Positions 29,694 to 38,900 of a stretch of DNA of 64,000 nt are shown here, piece after piece. The stretch lies in contig CALLMM010000026.1 of NCBI GenBank assembly GCA_938005745.1, positions 1-64,000 on the forward strand, written 5' to 3'. The notes beneath the pieces were generated by a model that worked only from the letters and a program-made list of their open reading frames with translations, ran no database searches and was not told the origin of the DNA. Each line of letters starts with the position of its first letter. The first letter of the stretch is position 1. This DNA comes from an uncultured Chthonomonadales bacterium. Its GTDB lineage: Bacteria; Armatimonadota; Chthonomonadetes; Chthonomonadales; CAJBBX01. A program made the translations under genes and the position numbers.

Positions 29694-30349
29694 GGCAGCC
29701 ACTCCTCCGACTGCGCCCGCCGTGCGTCAAACAGGCGCACCGCCTGAATAAAGGCGCGCAGTTTGGAATGATCCTTGTAGCCCGGCGCAGCTTCGATCCC
29801 GCTGGAGACGTCCACCGCGTAGGGCTGCACCGTCTCCAGCGCGGTGGTTACGTTGTCCGGGTTCAGTCCGCCTGCCAGGATGATGGGCAGCTTGAAACGC
29901 CGCTTCGCCTCAATCGCGAGATCCCAGTTGAAGGTCTGCCCGGAGCCGCCCAGCTTATCCCGCACAAAGGTGTCGAGCACCAGCCCATGGGGCTGATAGA
30001 TATGGATCGAGTCCTCGATCGTGTCCAGGCTGGAGGCGTCCTTGACCCGCACCGCCTGAAGCAGGCACTTCTCCATCAGAATCCGATTGTGTCCGTCGTG
30101 CGTGTAGAACTGAACGGTGTCGAAATACTCTTCGTGATGCGCTCCGATCAACTGCCCCGGGGAGACGCACACCGCCACCTTGCTGATAAAGGGCGGTATC
30201 AGCTCCAGGATACGCAGCGTATTTGGATTCTCGCCGACGTAGCGCGGCGATTCACGGACAAAGATAAAGCCCAGGGCGTCCGCGCCGTAGTCTATGGCTG
30301 CGCGTGCGTCTTCCATATTCGTAATGCCGCAGATCTTGATACGTGTCAT
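29690..30349 (-). CDS. trpF: Phosphoribosylanthranilate isomerase
   Basis: 219 residues forming a TIM barrel. It begins TRIKICGITNMEDA (catalytic Cys in KICG) and shows ALGFIFVRESPRYV and PIILAGGLNPDNV, then VDVSSGIEAAPGYKD, the phosphate-binding motif of TrpF. It converts N-(5-phosphoribosyl)-anthranilate to CdRP in tryptophan synthesis. It is third in the order trpD-trpC-trpF and is followed by the overlapping DUF3592 gene. The ribosome binding site (AAGGCGA) is weak. Confidence 0.94.
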   Translation of the reverse strand: MTRIKICGITNMEDARAAIDYGADALGFIFVRESPRYVGENPNTLRILELIPPFISKVAVCVSPGQLIGAHHEEYFDTVQFYTHDGHNRILMEKCLLQAVRVKDASSLDTIEDSIHIYQPHGLVLDTFVRDKLGGSGQTFNWDLAIEAKRRFKLPIILAGGLNPDNVTTALETVQPYAVDVSSGIEAAPGYKDHSKLRAFIQAVRLFDARRAQSEEWLP

Positions 30350-30479
30350 TCAGCGTCGCCTTCAGCCATCGAAGTCTGTCACTTTGCCGCCCCGATTCAA
30401 TTCCTTATCTTTCCGTGACCGACAGGGGTTTTCCTCTACGGAGATGCGTCCTCCTGCACGATGGCAGGACAGAATGACG

Positions 30480-30520
30480 GGGGCGGCAGACTCCGCCGCA
30501 GTGCGCAAGCCTGCCGCCCC
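30480..30520. other. Inverted repeat between trpC and trpF
   Basis: GGGGCGGCAG (30480-30489) and CTGCCGCCCC (30511-30520) are perfect 10-bp arms with a 21-nt loop, in the 187-bp gap between trpC and trpF. No T-run follows on the minus strand. It may be a processing site or weak terminator. Confidence 0.4.
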
Positions 30521-30536
30521 GTTTCAGAGTGATGTA

Positions 30537-31316
30537 TCAGGTTCCCAGCAGCTCATGCATTTTGGCGGCGATGTCCGGCTCTCGCATCAGCGATTCGCCG
30601 ACCAGCACCACGCGCACCCCCGCCGCCGCCAGCCGCTCCACATCGGAGCGCCGATTGATCCCGCTCTCGCTGACGACGATCCGGTCGGCGGGAACCCGGG
30701 GCATCAGGTCGAGAGTGGTCTGCAGGGTGGTTCGGAACAGATGCAGATCGCGGTTGTTGATGCCGATCAGCTTCGCATCGGTCGCCAGCGCCTCTTCCAG
30801 CTCCTCGGCGTTGTGGACTTCGATCAGCACGGTCAGGCTCAGCGCACGCGAGGCGTCAATCAGCGTCTTCAGGTCGCCTTTGGGCAGCGCGGCCACGATC
30901 AGCAGCACCGCGTCTGCGCCTGCCGCGCGCGCCTCCAGCAGCTGATACTCGTCTATGATGAAGTCTTTGCGCAGCAGCGGGAGGTCCACGACATCGCGTA
31001 TGGCGCGCAGATAGGAGAGGTGTCCCTGAAAGTGGGGTTCGTCGGTCAGCACGGAGAGGCAGGCGGCGCCGTTTGCCGCCATGATCTTCGCGATCTCCAC
31101 CGGGTCAAAATCGGCGCGAATCACGCCTTTGGAGGGAGAGGCTTTCTTCACCTCCGCGATCAGCGCCGGGACCGGAGCGTTCAGCAGCGCGCCCAGAAAG
31201 TCGCGCGGGGGAGCCATATCGGCGATCCGCCGCTCCAGCTCGGACGCCGAAACCCGTTTGCGGGAGCAGTAGACTTCGGTTCGCTTGTCAGCGAGAATTT
31301 CAGACAGTATGCTCAT
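30537..31316 (-). CDS. trpC: Indole-3-glycerol phosphate synthase
   Basis: 259 residues. VPALIAEVKKASPSKGVIR holds the catalytic Glu and Lys, PLLRKDFIIDEYQLLEARAAGAD the second catalytic Lys and the substrate loop, and IGINNRDLHLF the closing Asn-Asn-Arg-x-L motif. It forms indole-3-glycerol phosphate from CdRP. I prefer ATG 31316, because AAGGTG lies 7 nt upstream; a GTG three codons earlier (31325) is part of that site. Second gene of the trpD-trpC-trpF order, with a 294-bp leader region behind trpD. Confidence 0.95.
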   Translation of the reverse strand: MSILSEILADKRTEVYCSRKRVSASELERRIADMAPPRDFLGALLNAPVPALIAEVKKASPSKGVIRADFDPVEIAKIMAANGAACLSVLTDEPHFQGHLSYLRAIRDVVDLPLLRKDFIIDEYQLLEARAAGADAVLLIVAALPKGDLKTLIDASRALSLTVLIEVHNAEELEEALATDAKLIGINNRDLHLFRTTLQTTLDLMPRVPADRIVVSESGINRRSDVERLAAAGVRVVLVGESLMREPDIAAKMHELLGT

Positions 31317-31390
31317 AGGTTTCACCTTATTTCAGACGACGGCAGACCGCAGTCCGCCGCGCATAGATTTCGGAATACGGACGGTTCGGT

Positions 31391-31423
31391 GGCGGAAACA
31401 TCGCTCCCCGATCTGTTTCCGCC
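31391..31423. promoter_or_regulatory. Hairpin in the trpC leader
   Basis: GGCGGAAACA (31391-31400) and TGTTTCCGCC (31414-31423) are perfect 10-bp arms with a 13-nt loop whose ends can pair further (TCG with CGA on the minus strand). It lies about 75 to 107 nt upstream of the trpC ATG. It could be a terminator of trpD or an attenuator, but there is no T-run, and I saw no leader peptide rich in Trp codons. Confidence 0.4.
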
Positions 31424-31610
31424 GCTCAGTTTATCGAACAGATCCCTTTCTATATTACGGCGATATGCCGGAAATGTCACGCAGGATGCGGACGTCGAGG
31501 TCGTATGAAGGCGCAGCCATCGCAGTCGGGGCAGCGAGGGGTGAGATGAGATGGATGCCGGCGCCGGGCAGGCTTCTCTGACAGACAGCGTAACACAGCT
31601 TGCGCTCCTG

Positions 31611-32639
31611 TTATGAATCGGAACGAAACTGCGCGGTAAAGGCGATCAGCTCGTTGAGCACGGTGAGGGCTTTGCCGGAGTCGATCATCCGGTGCGCGAG
31701 CCCCAGACCGTCGCGCCAGGTCTCCGCCATGCCGCCCAGTATCAAGCCGGCGGCGGCGTTGACTGAGACGATATCGCGGCGCGCACTGGTCTCGCCCTTC
31801 AGAACGTTGATGAGAATCTCGGCATTCTCCTGTGGCGTCTCGCCGCCGCGAATCTCATCTAGCGTCGCGGGAACGACAAAGAACTCCGCCGGAATGCGGG
31901 TGTCGGTGGTAACGCGCCCGCGATGCAGCGTGCTGATTCGGGTCGGTCCGATGGTGGAGATCTCGTCCAGACCGTCCATGCCATGCACCACCATCGCCTC
32001 TTCGCATCCCAGCCGCCCCAGCGTCTCTGCCATCTTGGGGCACAGGTCGGGATCGAAAACGCCGATCAACTGACGGGAGGCTCCGGCGGGATTGGTCAGC
32101 GGTCCGAGAATGTTGAAGACGGTGCGAATGCCCAGTTCCCGCCGCGGCTGCGCGACATGTTTCATAGCGGGGTGGTGCCGCGGGGCGAACATGAAGCCGA
32201 CCCCGACGGTATCAATACACTGCGCCACCTGTTCGGGGGTCAGGTCCAGGTTCACGCCGAGCGCCTCCAGCACATCCGCGCTGCCGCATCGGCTGGTAAC
32301 CGCCCGGTTGCCGTGCTTGGCGACGCCGATCCCCGCCGCCGCGACCACAAACGTCGCTGTCGTGGAGATGTTGAAGGTGTCGCAGGCGTCTCCTCCGGTT
32401 CCGCAGGTGTCAATGAGCGGACGCCGATGTGCCACAACCCGCACCGACCGCTCCCGCATCACCCGCGCAAATCCGGTCAGCTCATCCACCGTTTCGCGCT
32501 TGGTGCGAAGCGCCGCCAGCAGCGCGCCGATCTGCGCGTGCGTGGTCTCCCCGTTCATGATCGCCGTCATCACCTCGGTCGCTTCGCTCTCGCTAAGGCT
32601 CTGCCCGTCCACTAGTTTTTGAAGCGCATCTGCAATCAT
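31611..32639 (-). CDS. trpD: Anthranilate phosphoribosyltransferase
   Basis: 342 residues. LIDTCGTGGDACDTFNIS is the PRPP-binding glycine loop, GVAKHGNRAVTSRCGSADVLEALGV the anthranilate and PRPP contact region, and FNILGPLTNPAGA the conserved core. It joins anthranilate to PRPP. GGAG lies 7 nt before the ATG. trpE and trpG are not in the window. It lies 52 bp downstream of the M24 peptidase gene and may be co-transcribed with it. Prs, the PRPP-making enzyme, closes the same gene string. Confidence 0.95.
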   Translation of the reverse strand: MIADALQKLVDGQSLSESEATEVMTAIMNGETTHAQIGALLAALRTKRETVDELTGFARVMRERSVRVVAHRRPLIDTCGTGGDACDTFNISTTATFVVAAAGIGVAKHGNRAVTSRCGSADVLEALGVNLDLTPEQVAQCIDTVGVGFMFAPRHHPAMKHVAQPRRELGIRTVFNILGPLTNPAGASRQLIGVFDPDLCPKMAETLGRLGCEEAMVVHGMDGLDEISTIGPTRISTLHRGRVTTDTRIPAEFFVVPATLDEIRGGETPQENAEILINVLKGETSARRDIVSVNAAAGLILGGMAETWRDGLGLAHRMIDSGKALTVLNELIAFTAQFRSDS

Positions 32640-32691
32640 GGCACTCTCCTGCGCGTCTCCTCCCTGCGGAGACGCAAAATGCGGCGGTATC

Positions 32692-33792
32692 TTACCCGAC
32701 CACCGGAAGCGTTGCGGGCGGGTCGGCGTTCAGGTAGCGCGCGCCGGCTTCGGTCACGGTAACGATATTCTCAATCCGTATGCCGAACCGCCCGGGCAGA
32801 TAGATGCCGGGTTCCACGCTGAAACACATCGTCTTCTGCAGCGGCGTGGCGTTTCCCTCCACGATGCTTGGCGGCTCATGCCCGGAGAGACCGATCCCGT
32901 GTCCGGTGCGATGAATAAACTGCGGTCCATATCCCGCCGCTTCGATGACAGCGCGCGCCGCTCGATCCACCGCCTCGCAGGTCTGTCCAGGGCGCACGGC
33001 GTCGAAGGCGGCGCGGTGCGCCTGATAGACGATCTCGTAGACCCGTGTCGCTTCCGCCTCCGGCTCTCCGAAGGCGAGGGTGCGGGTGATGTCCGAGTAG
33101 TAGCCGTCCACCACGCAGCCGATGTCCAGGATGACGATGTCGCCGCGTTTGAGGCGGGCGTCTCCGGTGTGGTGGTGGGGCAGCGCGCTGTTGGGACCGA
33201 AGCAGACGATGGCGAATGCCGGGGCGGTTCCGCGCTTTTTATACGCCAGCGCGACTCCCTCCTGCAGCTCCCGTTCGGTCATCCCTTCCCGCAGCAGGGG
33301 CAGGCACTCCGCATAGACGGCGTCGGTGACGGCGGCGGAGCGGGCGAGCGTGTCCAGCTCCTCCTCCGTCTTCACCTGCCGGAGCGACGCCATCAGATCG
33401 CCTGCCGCCGTGTAGCGCGCCTGCGGAGAGATCTGCTGAAGCCCCAGCAGGTGCACGCTCTGCATCTCGTCATCCACCGCGATGACGCCCTCTATGCCCC
33501 GCTCCGCCAGCAGTTGACGCACCGTCTCCTGCCAGCCGGTCGCATCGTACCAGGCGCGCACATCGGCGATCCCGGCGGGGTTATGGCGCGCCTGTTCGAC
33601 GTTCAGGGAGGTGAGAACAAACGCGGGATCGCCCTGCGCGGGGACGAAGAGGGCGATCAGCCGCTCGTGTCCCGGCTCCGCCCAGCCGGTCAGATAGCGC
33701 ATGTTGTCGGTGGGAGCAAAGACGGCGGCGGAGAGACCCACTTCCCGCATCGCCTGCTGAAGTCGCGCAATTCGCTGCTGATAGAGATTCAT
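32692..33792 (-). CDS. M24 family Xaa-Pro aminopeptidase
   Basis: 366 residues. The N-terminal creatinase-like domain (LSAAVFAPTDNMRYLTGW) precedes the pita-bread catalytic domain with metal ligands in VILDIGCVVDGYYSDITRT (two Asp), IHRTGHGIGLSGHE (His), CFSVEPGIYLPG (Glu) and GIRIENIVTVTE (Glu). It removes N-terminal residues before proline or cleaves Xaa-Pro dipeptides in the cytoplasm. ATG 33792 follows AGGG at 8 nt and lies downstream of a terminator, so a longer in-frame extension to 33930 is rejected. trpD follows after 52 bp. Confidence 0.9.
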   Translation of the reverse strand: MNLYQQRIARLQQAMREVGLSAAVFAPTDNMRYLTGWAEPGHERLIALFVPAQGDPAFVLTSLNVEQARHNPAGIADVRAWYDATGWQETVRQLLAERGIEGVIAVDDEMQSVHLLGLQQISPQARYTAAGDLMASLRQVKTEEELDTLARSAAVTDAVYAECLPLLREGMTERELQEGVALAYKKRGTAPAFAIVCFGPNSALPHHHTGDARLKRGDIVILDIGCVVDGYYSDITRTLAFGEPEAEATRVYEIVYQAHRAAFDAVRPGQTCEAVDRAARAVIEAAGYGPQFIHRTGHGIGLSGHEPPSIVEGNATPLQKTMCFSVEPGIYLPGRFGIRIENIVTVTEAGARYLNADPPATLPVVG

Positions 33793-33841
33793 GATAAGAC
33801 CCTGCCCACAAGGTTGCCCGCGGCGCAAGCCGATACCGGAA

Positions 33842-33871
33842 AGGGAAAAGACCGCCCGAACGGGGCGGTCT
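33842..33871 (-). terminator. Rho-independent terminator after the UroD-like gene
   Basis: On the minus strand AGACCGCCC (33863-33871) pairs with GGGCGGTCT (33849-33857) over 9 perfect base pairs with a 5-nt loop, followed by TTTTCCC. It separates the UroD-like gene from the M24 peptidase gene. Confidence 0.85.
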
Positions 33872-33952
33872 GAACCGGCGCCGGTTTCGGAACTCCATAT
33901 GCAGGATACCCTAAAATTGGCGTATGTCACCTCTCTGTACAGATGCGCCGTT

Positions 33953-35023
33953 TCAGTAGCTTCCCAGCTCTTTGGCGAGGTTGACGATCCGGCGGAACCC
34001 CTCCAGACTCACCGAGGAGGGGACGGAGTGATCGGAGGAGAAGATGTAGCCTCCGTTCTGCTTGACAATCGGGATGACGCGGCGCATCTCGGCTTCGATG
34101 GCGTCCAGGTCGTCCCACAGCACCGCGTTGATGCCCCCGTGCAGCACCAGTCTGTCGCCGTAGGTCTGCTTGAGCTGCACCGGGTCCATCCCCGCCTTCA
34201 CCTCCAGCGGGTTGAGCGCATCTATGCCGATCTCGACCAGTTCCGGCACAAACGGGTTGATATCGCCGCAGGAGTGCAGGTGCGCCTTCACGCCCTTCGC
34301 ATGCGCCCACTCCACCGCGCGTTTGTGGAACGGCTTGAGAATCGTGCGATACGTTCGCACGGAGAAGAACTGGTTGTGCTTGAAGCCCATATCGTCGGGC
34401 CACATCACGCTGTCAAAGGTGTAGCCCGCTTCCCAGACCCTGTCCAGCAGCGTGAGATTCAGCTCCAGAAAGTGGCTGAAGATGTCCATCAGCCACTCCG
34501 GCTGTTCGACAATGGCGAGCAGAACACGCTCCGTCCCGACCGTCCAGGAGTGGGTGATGTCGAATCCGAACCAGAGTCCCCCGACGATCCAGCGCCCCTC
34601 CTCGCGCCATCGCCGATAGTTGGCTTTCAGGTCGTCCCAAGGGATCCGGTCGTCGGAGGGGGTCATGCGGGCTTTCGCCTCCGCCCAGCTCTCCGGGTCT
34701 TTGATCGTGAAGTCCAGGAACTCCGGGACGCCTCCCGCATGCTTCCAGTCCTTCATGGTAACGCCGTAGGCGCTGGTATGGATGCGGTACTCGTCGGTCT
34801 CCTCGATCACCTGCACCGGATAGCGCGGGCTGAGGTCCACGCCGATATGTGCCGTTTTGTCCAGCCCGAAAAAGTCCCGGAAGTCCACCCCGGCGGGCAT
34901 CCCCTCGCGCTGCCAGCGTTCGATCGTGGCGGACCAGGGTTCATCTATGACAGGAATGCGATCCGCCTCCTGGTGCGCGAACATCCGAGCGAATCGCTCA
35001 CGACTGGTCATGGTCTCCTGCAT
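33953..35023 (-). CDS. Uroporphyrinogen decarboxylase-like methyltransferase
   Basis: 356 residues of the UroD/MtaA superfamily. MTSRERFARMFAHQEADRIPV is the usual opening, VKAHLHSCGDINPFVPEL carries the H-x-C-G-D motif, and LVLHGGINAVLWD with GYIFSSDHSVPSSV closes the barrel. True HemE lacks this HSCGD-type sequence, so I expect a corrinoid-dependent or other methyltransferase-like role rather than haem synthesis. The substrate is unknown. ATG 35023 has AAGGAG 6 nt upstream; a longer frame to 35101 has no support. It diverges from a beta-barrel gene and ends before a strong terminator. Confidence 0.85.
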   Translation of the reverse strand: MQETMTSRERFARMFAHQEADRIPVIDEPWSATIERWQREGMPAGVDFRDFFGLDKTAHIGVDLSPRYPVQVIEETDEYRIHTSAYGVTMKDWKHAGGVPEFLDFTIKDPESWAEAKARMTPSDDRIPWDDLKANYRRWREEGRWIVGGLWFGFDITHSWTVGTERVLLAIVEQPEWLMDIFSHFLELNLTLLDRVWEAGYTFDSVMWPDDMGFKHNQFFSVRTYRTILKPFHKRAVEWAHAKGVKAHLHSCGDINPFVPELVEIGIDALNPLEVKAGMDPVQLKQTYGDRLVLHGGINAVLWDDLDAIEAEMRRVIPIVKQNGGYIFSSDHSVPSSVSLEGFRRIVNLAKELGSY

Positions 35024-35168
35024 CGGCGGCTCCTTTTCGCTGTGGACTGGCTCTCTGTTCCGCGTCTGTCGGCGCGCCTCCTGCCTGAAACGGGGAGGCA
35101 ATTGGGGTGCATATTCGCCGGACGGATCGTAGGAGACAGGGAACGATGATTCAAGGAAAGAGAGAGCG

Positions 35169-35933
35169 ATGCGATTTCGATACCTGATCGGCGCGGCGGC
35201 GGCGGTTCTGGGGCTGGGGAGCTTTGCCTCGCCGACCCGCGCAGAGGAGAAGCCGACGCGCTATCGGCTGTTTCTGGAGACGGGAGCCGCCTGGCAGAAC
35301 CGCAACGATACGCAGATACCCGGCGATACCGGGACCCGTTTCTCCCTGGCGAAGCTGACCGGCTCCGGTCCTTACGCCCACCTGAGGCTGATGCTGTTGT
35401 ATGACCTGAACGCGCGCACCGGACTTCGCCTTGTGGTCGCGCCCTTCAGTCTGACCGAAACCGGCGTGCTCGACAGAGACGTGCAGTTTGAGGGCGAGCG
35501 CTTTCAGGGCGGCGCGCAGACCGAGGGCAGCTATCGGTTCAACTCCTATCGGGTGACCTACTGGTATCGCTTTCATCGGGACGAACGGGCGGACTGGCGC
35601 GCCGGACTGACCCTGAAAGTGCGCGAGGCGCGTATCGCCCTCCGGCAGGGGAACGTCGCCGCCGCAAAGAACGATCTGGGCGTGGTTCCCCTGCTGCATC
35701 TCAGCGGCGACTACCGCCTCAACGACCGATGGAGCCTGCTGGTGGACTTCGACGGTCTGGCGGCTCCGCAGGGACGCGCCTTCGATCTGGGGCTGAGCCT
35801 GGGGTACGCCCTCCATCCCGACTGGACGCTCACCTTCGGCTATCGGACGCTCGAAGGCGGCGCGGATAACGATCGGGTCTACACCTTTGCCTGGTTCAAC
35901 TATCTGACCGTCGGCTTCGGCTATCGGTTCTAG
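35169..35933 (+). CDS. Outer-membrane beta-barrel-like protein
   Basis: 254 residues with a signal peptide (YLIGAAAAVLGLGSFASPTRA) and then alternating amphipathic beta strands, for example YAHLRLMLLYDLN, LRLVVAPFSL, YRVTYWYRF, WRAGLTLKV and LTVGFGYRF. The chain ends in Phe, as expected for recognition by the BAM complex. It is probably a small outer-membrane barrel; the function is unknown. It diverges from the UroD-like gene, and its TAG stop overlaps the stop codon of the convergent glycosidase gene in a shared CTAG. Confidence 0.7.
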   Translation: MRFRYLIGAAAAVLGLGSFASPTRAEEKPTRYRLFLETGAAWQNRNDTQIPGDTGTRFSLAKLTGSGPYAHLRLMLLYDLNARTGLRLVVAPFSLTETGVLDRDVQFEGERFQGGAQTEGSYRFNSYRVTYWYRFHRDERADWRAGLTLKVREARIALRQGNVAAAKNDLGVVPLLHLSGDYRLNDRWSLLVDFDGLAAPQGRAFDLGLSLGYALHPDWTLTFGYRTLEGGADNDRVYTFAWFNYLTVGFGYRF

Positions 35934-38900
35934 CGAACCCGGAGGACGGCGCGTACGCGCGCCAGCGCGCGCAGCCGCGTCAGAACCTCCCCGCCGGGAT
36001 CCGCCTCCGTCGCGCGCGTCCCGAAAAAGAGCGTCTCCGGATCGGCGGAGGTCGCCCGGTAGACCTGCCCCGGCTGAAGTCTCTTCTGGACATTCCGATA
36101 GATGTCGGGATGCTGTGAGGCGCTGTCGGACCTGTCCTTCCAGAAGTGGGCGCGCAGATGGCGCAGGTCTGCCAGCGCGCCGTAGGAAGCCTGCGCGCCG
36201 GAGTCGTGCCAGACCGGCGCTCCGAAGATGTTGCGGGGCTGATCGTCCTCTCCCCTGCCGCCGATCGCCGAGACGGGATAGTAGAAGTAGGCGGCAAACA
36301 GCCAGGGAGAGTCGGCGGTATTCTCCAGGCTCAGGATGCGCGCGCCGAACCAGGATTCGCCGTGCCATCGCGTGATCTGATAGACCGTTCGGAACGGGTG
36401 CGGTCGGTTGCGGGCAGGGGCGTAGACGCCTTCAGCGCTGACCTCTGTCTTCACATCCTGCTCCGTCGGGGACGCCAGCGAGGCGGTCATCCGCAGAACG
36501 GTGCGCGCCGGACCCTCCCACTGCTCGATCCGCTCCATACGATTGGGGATGGTCCAGAGAGACTGCTCTCCCGTCTCCTGGATCAGCGCGTGAAATCTGC
36601 CCAGCGGCATCTCGCCCAGCAGCACACGGTCGAAGAAGCTGCCGGATCCCTGATCGCGCTCCAGCCGGAGCGGTCCGGGCAGGGTCAGGGCGCGGTCTCC
36701 GCCCGATTCGCGCCGGGAGACCGGAGTCGTGCCCGGTCGGAGCGGGACGGTCAGCACGCTGCGCGGGGGGAGCGCGGAAATACGCAGCGCCATCTCCGCC
36801 CCTTCCGGCAGGTAGTCTATCTGCACGGTCATCGGCTGCCCTCCGACGGCTTCTGCGCTCCAGTCGCCGCGCAGACCTGTCAGCGGTACCGCCGCCGGAA
36901 CATCTCTGAGAGTCTGCGCGGAGGGGTTGACCACAAAGATCGCCGGGCGCGGCAGTCTCTGCGGGAGAAGGAGCTTTTCGGCGTAGTTGTCGCTCAGGTC
37001 CGCCTCCGGAACCCTCTCCTCCGGGTCGGCTTCTGCCGCGATGAAGGAGGCTCCGCGCACCGGGAAGCGTCGCGTGACGGTCTGACCCGCTCTCAGCGTG
37101 ATCGGGAGGGTCTGCGATCTGCCCTGAATCCAGATGCGTACCGGAACCGTCGCCGCGCGTCTGCCGAGATTGCGGACGATGACCTCCGCCGTCCCGCCGC
37201 CTGCCGCGCGCGCCTGCATGCGAATCTCCGCCGTATCCCCCGCATGCAGGGGCATCGCCAGACGGTTGACGCGAGAAGCCGTCTGCGTCAGCTCTCTCCA
37301 CGAATTGTCATTCACATCCACCAGCCCGTAGTTGCTGTCCTCCGGGAAGGTGCTGGAGATTCCGAGCGCCGGCTCATCCACCCACATAAAGAAGTTGGAG
37401 CCGACCATAAACGGCATGCTGAACAGCGCGCGCTGGTAGATGCTGTAACAGCGCGCCCGATCCTTCTGCGTGGCGACGCGCTGACCCGCCCCGTGCTGGC
37501 TCGGCAAGCCGGCGTCCAGCGCGGGAAAACTCCACTCGGTGATCATCAACGGGCGTTTCGCCTCCGCATAGTAGCGGCGCATCGCCTGCGGCATGTCCGT
37601 GCTGACGCGCCGCTCGAGGTCCACCTGACCGTAGTAGTTGACCGATACGATGTCGCAGTAGCGTCCGGCGGCGGCGAAGACCCCGGGCGGCGCGGTTCCG
37701 GCGAATCGGCTGCCCAGCGTCATATGATTCGGGTCGGCTTTTCGGATGGCAGCGGCGGTGATCGAAAAGTAGCGGTCTGCGATCAGCTGCACAAAGTCGC
37801 GCCGATCCCGCTTTCCGGCGGCGGTCTGCGGCAGGATCGGCTGCACGGACTGCGCCAGCGTCTGCCAGTCCGCCATCCGAACGCCCCACGCGCGGTTGAA
37901 CGCGGCGATGTCGGGGTAACGTTTTTTCAGGAAGGCGATCCATGCTCGCTTTGCCGGATGATCGGCGGGCTTCTTCATGGTCTCATCCGCCAGTCCGGTC
38001 TCGGAGCCGTTCTTGCCGTACCACTCCAGCTCATTGTCATGGAAGTAGCCGAGCAGCCAGGGGTCGTTTCTCAGAGGGGCGCAGAGGCGTTTCGCCTCCT
38101 GTTCGCACCATCGAGCGAACCCCGGATGAAAGACATCGGGGAAGCCGGTCCAGGTGGTGCGCGGGGCGATGTCGCTGATGGCGGTGAAGTTGGTTCCGAG
38201 CGAGAGAAACTCCGTATACGCCAGTCCCCGATAGCGGGTGGAGGGGCTGTTGTTGGCTCCGAGCGTGTTAAATCCCCATCGCTTCAGGCGGGCGACGGCG
38301 TCCGCCGCCCACCGCTCTTCGCTGCCGAACTTCGCCGCGACGCTGCGATGGTAGGGCGCATAGCCCAGCTTCTCGCACCAGTGCACATGGTAGTTCACAT
38401 GGTCGGTTCCGACCGCGTAGAAGAGCCGTCCCTGCGGATCAATAATCCACCATCGTCCCGCGATCTGTTCCACATGGAAGAAGCCGGTGCGCTTTCCGCG
38501 AATCGGACCGGGGTTGAGGGGCGTGTAAGCCGGATAGACGGGGGCAGGGGGCGGGGGAGCCGTCTGCCGTATCTCGGCGCGGAAGTCGTCGAAGGATGCC
38601 GCCATGCCGCTTGTAAACAGCGCGGGGCGTCCGGAGGTGACGGCGGGACGCCCCTCAAAGGCGAAGACCTTGCGAACCCGCACCGCTCCCCCCATGTCCA
38701 GCACCTCTCCGCGAATCTCCTGTTCGGTGACCTCCAGACGCAGGCGGTAGGGCTGATGGTACTCCCAGACGAAGTCGGAGCCGGTATCTTCCCGGATTGT
38801 CAGGCGCGTATCGCCCTCAAAGTTTGCCAGCCAGCGTCCCCGATACATCTCAGTCAGTTCGACGAGATGGTTTTTCCCGAGACTGTCGGGGCGTTCGACC

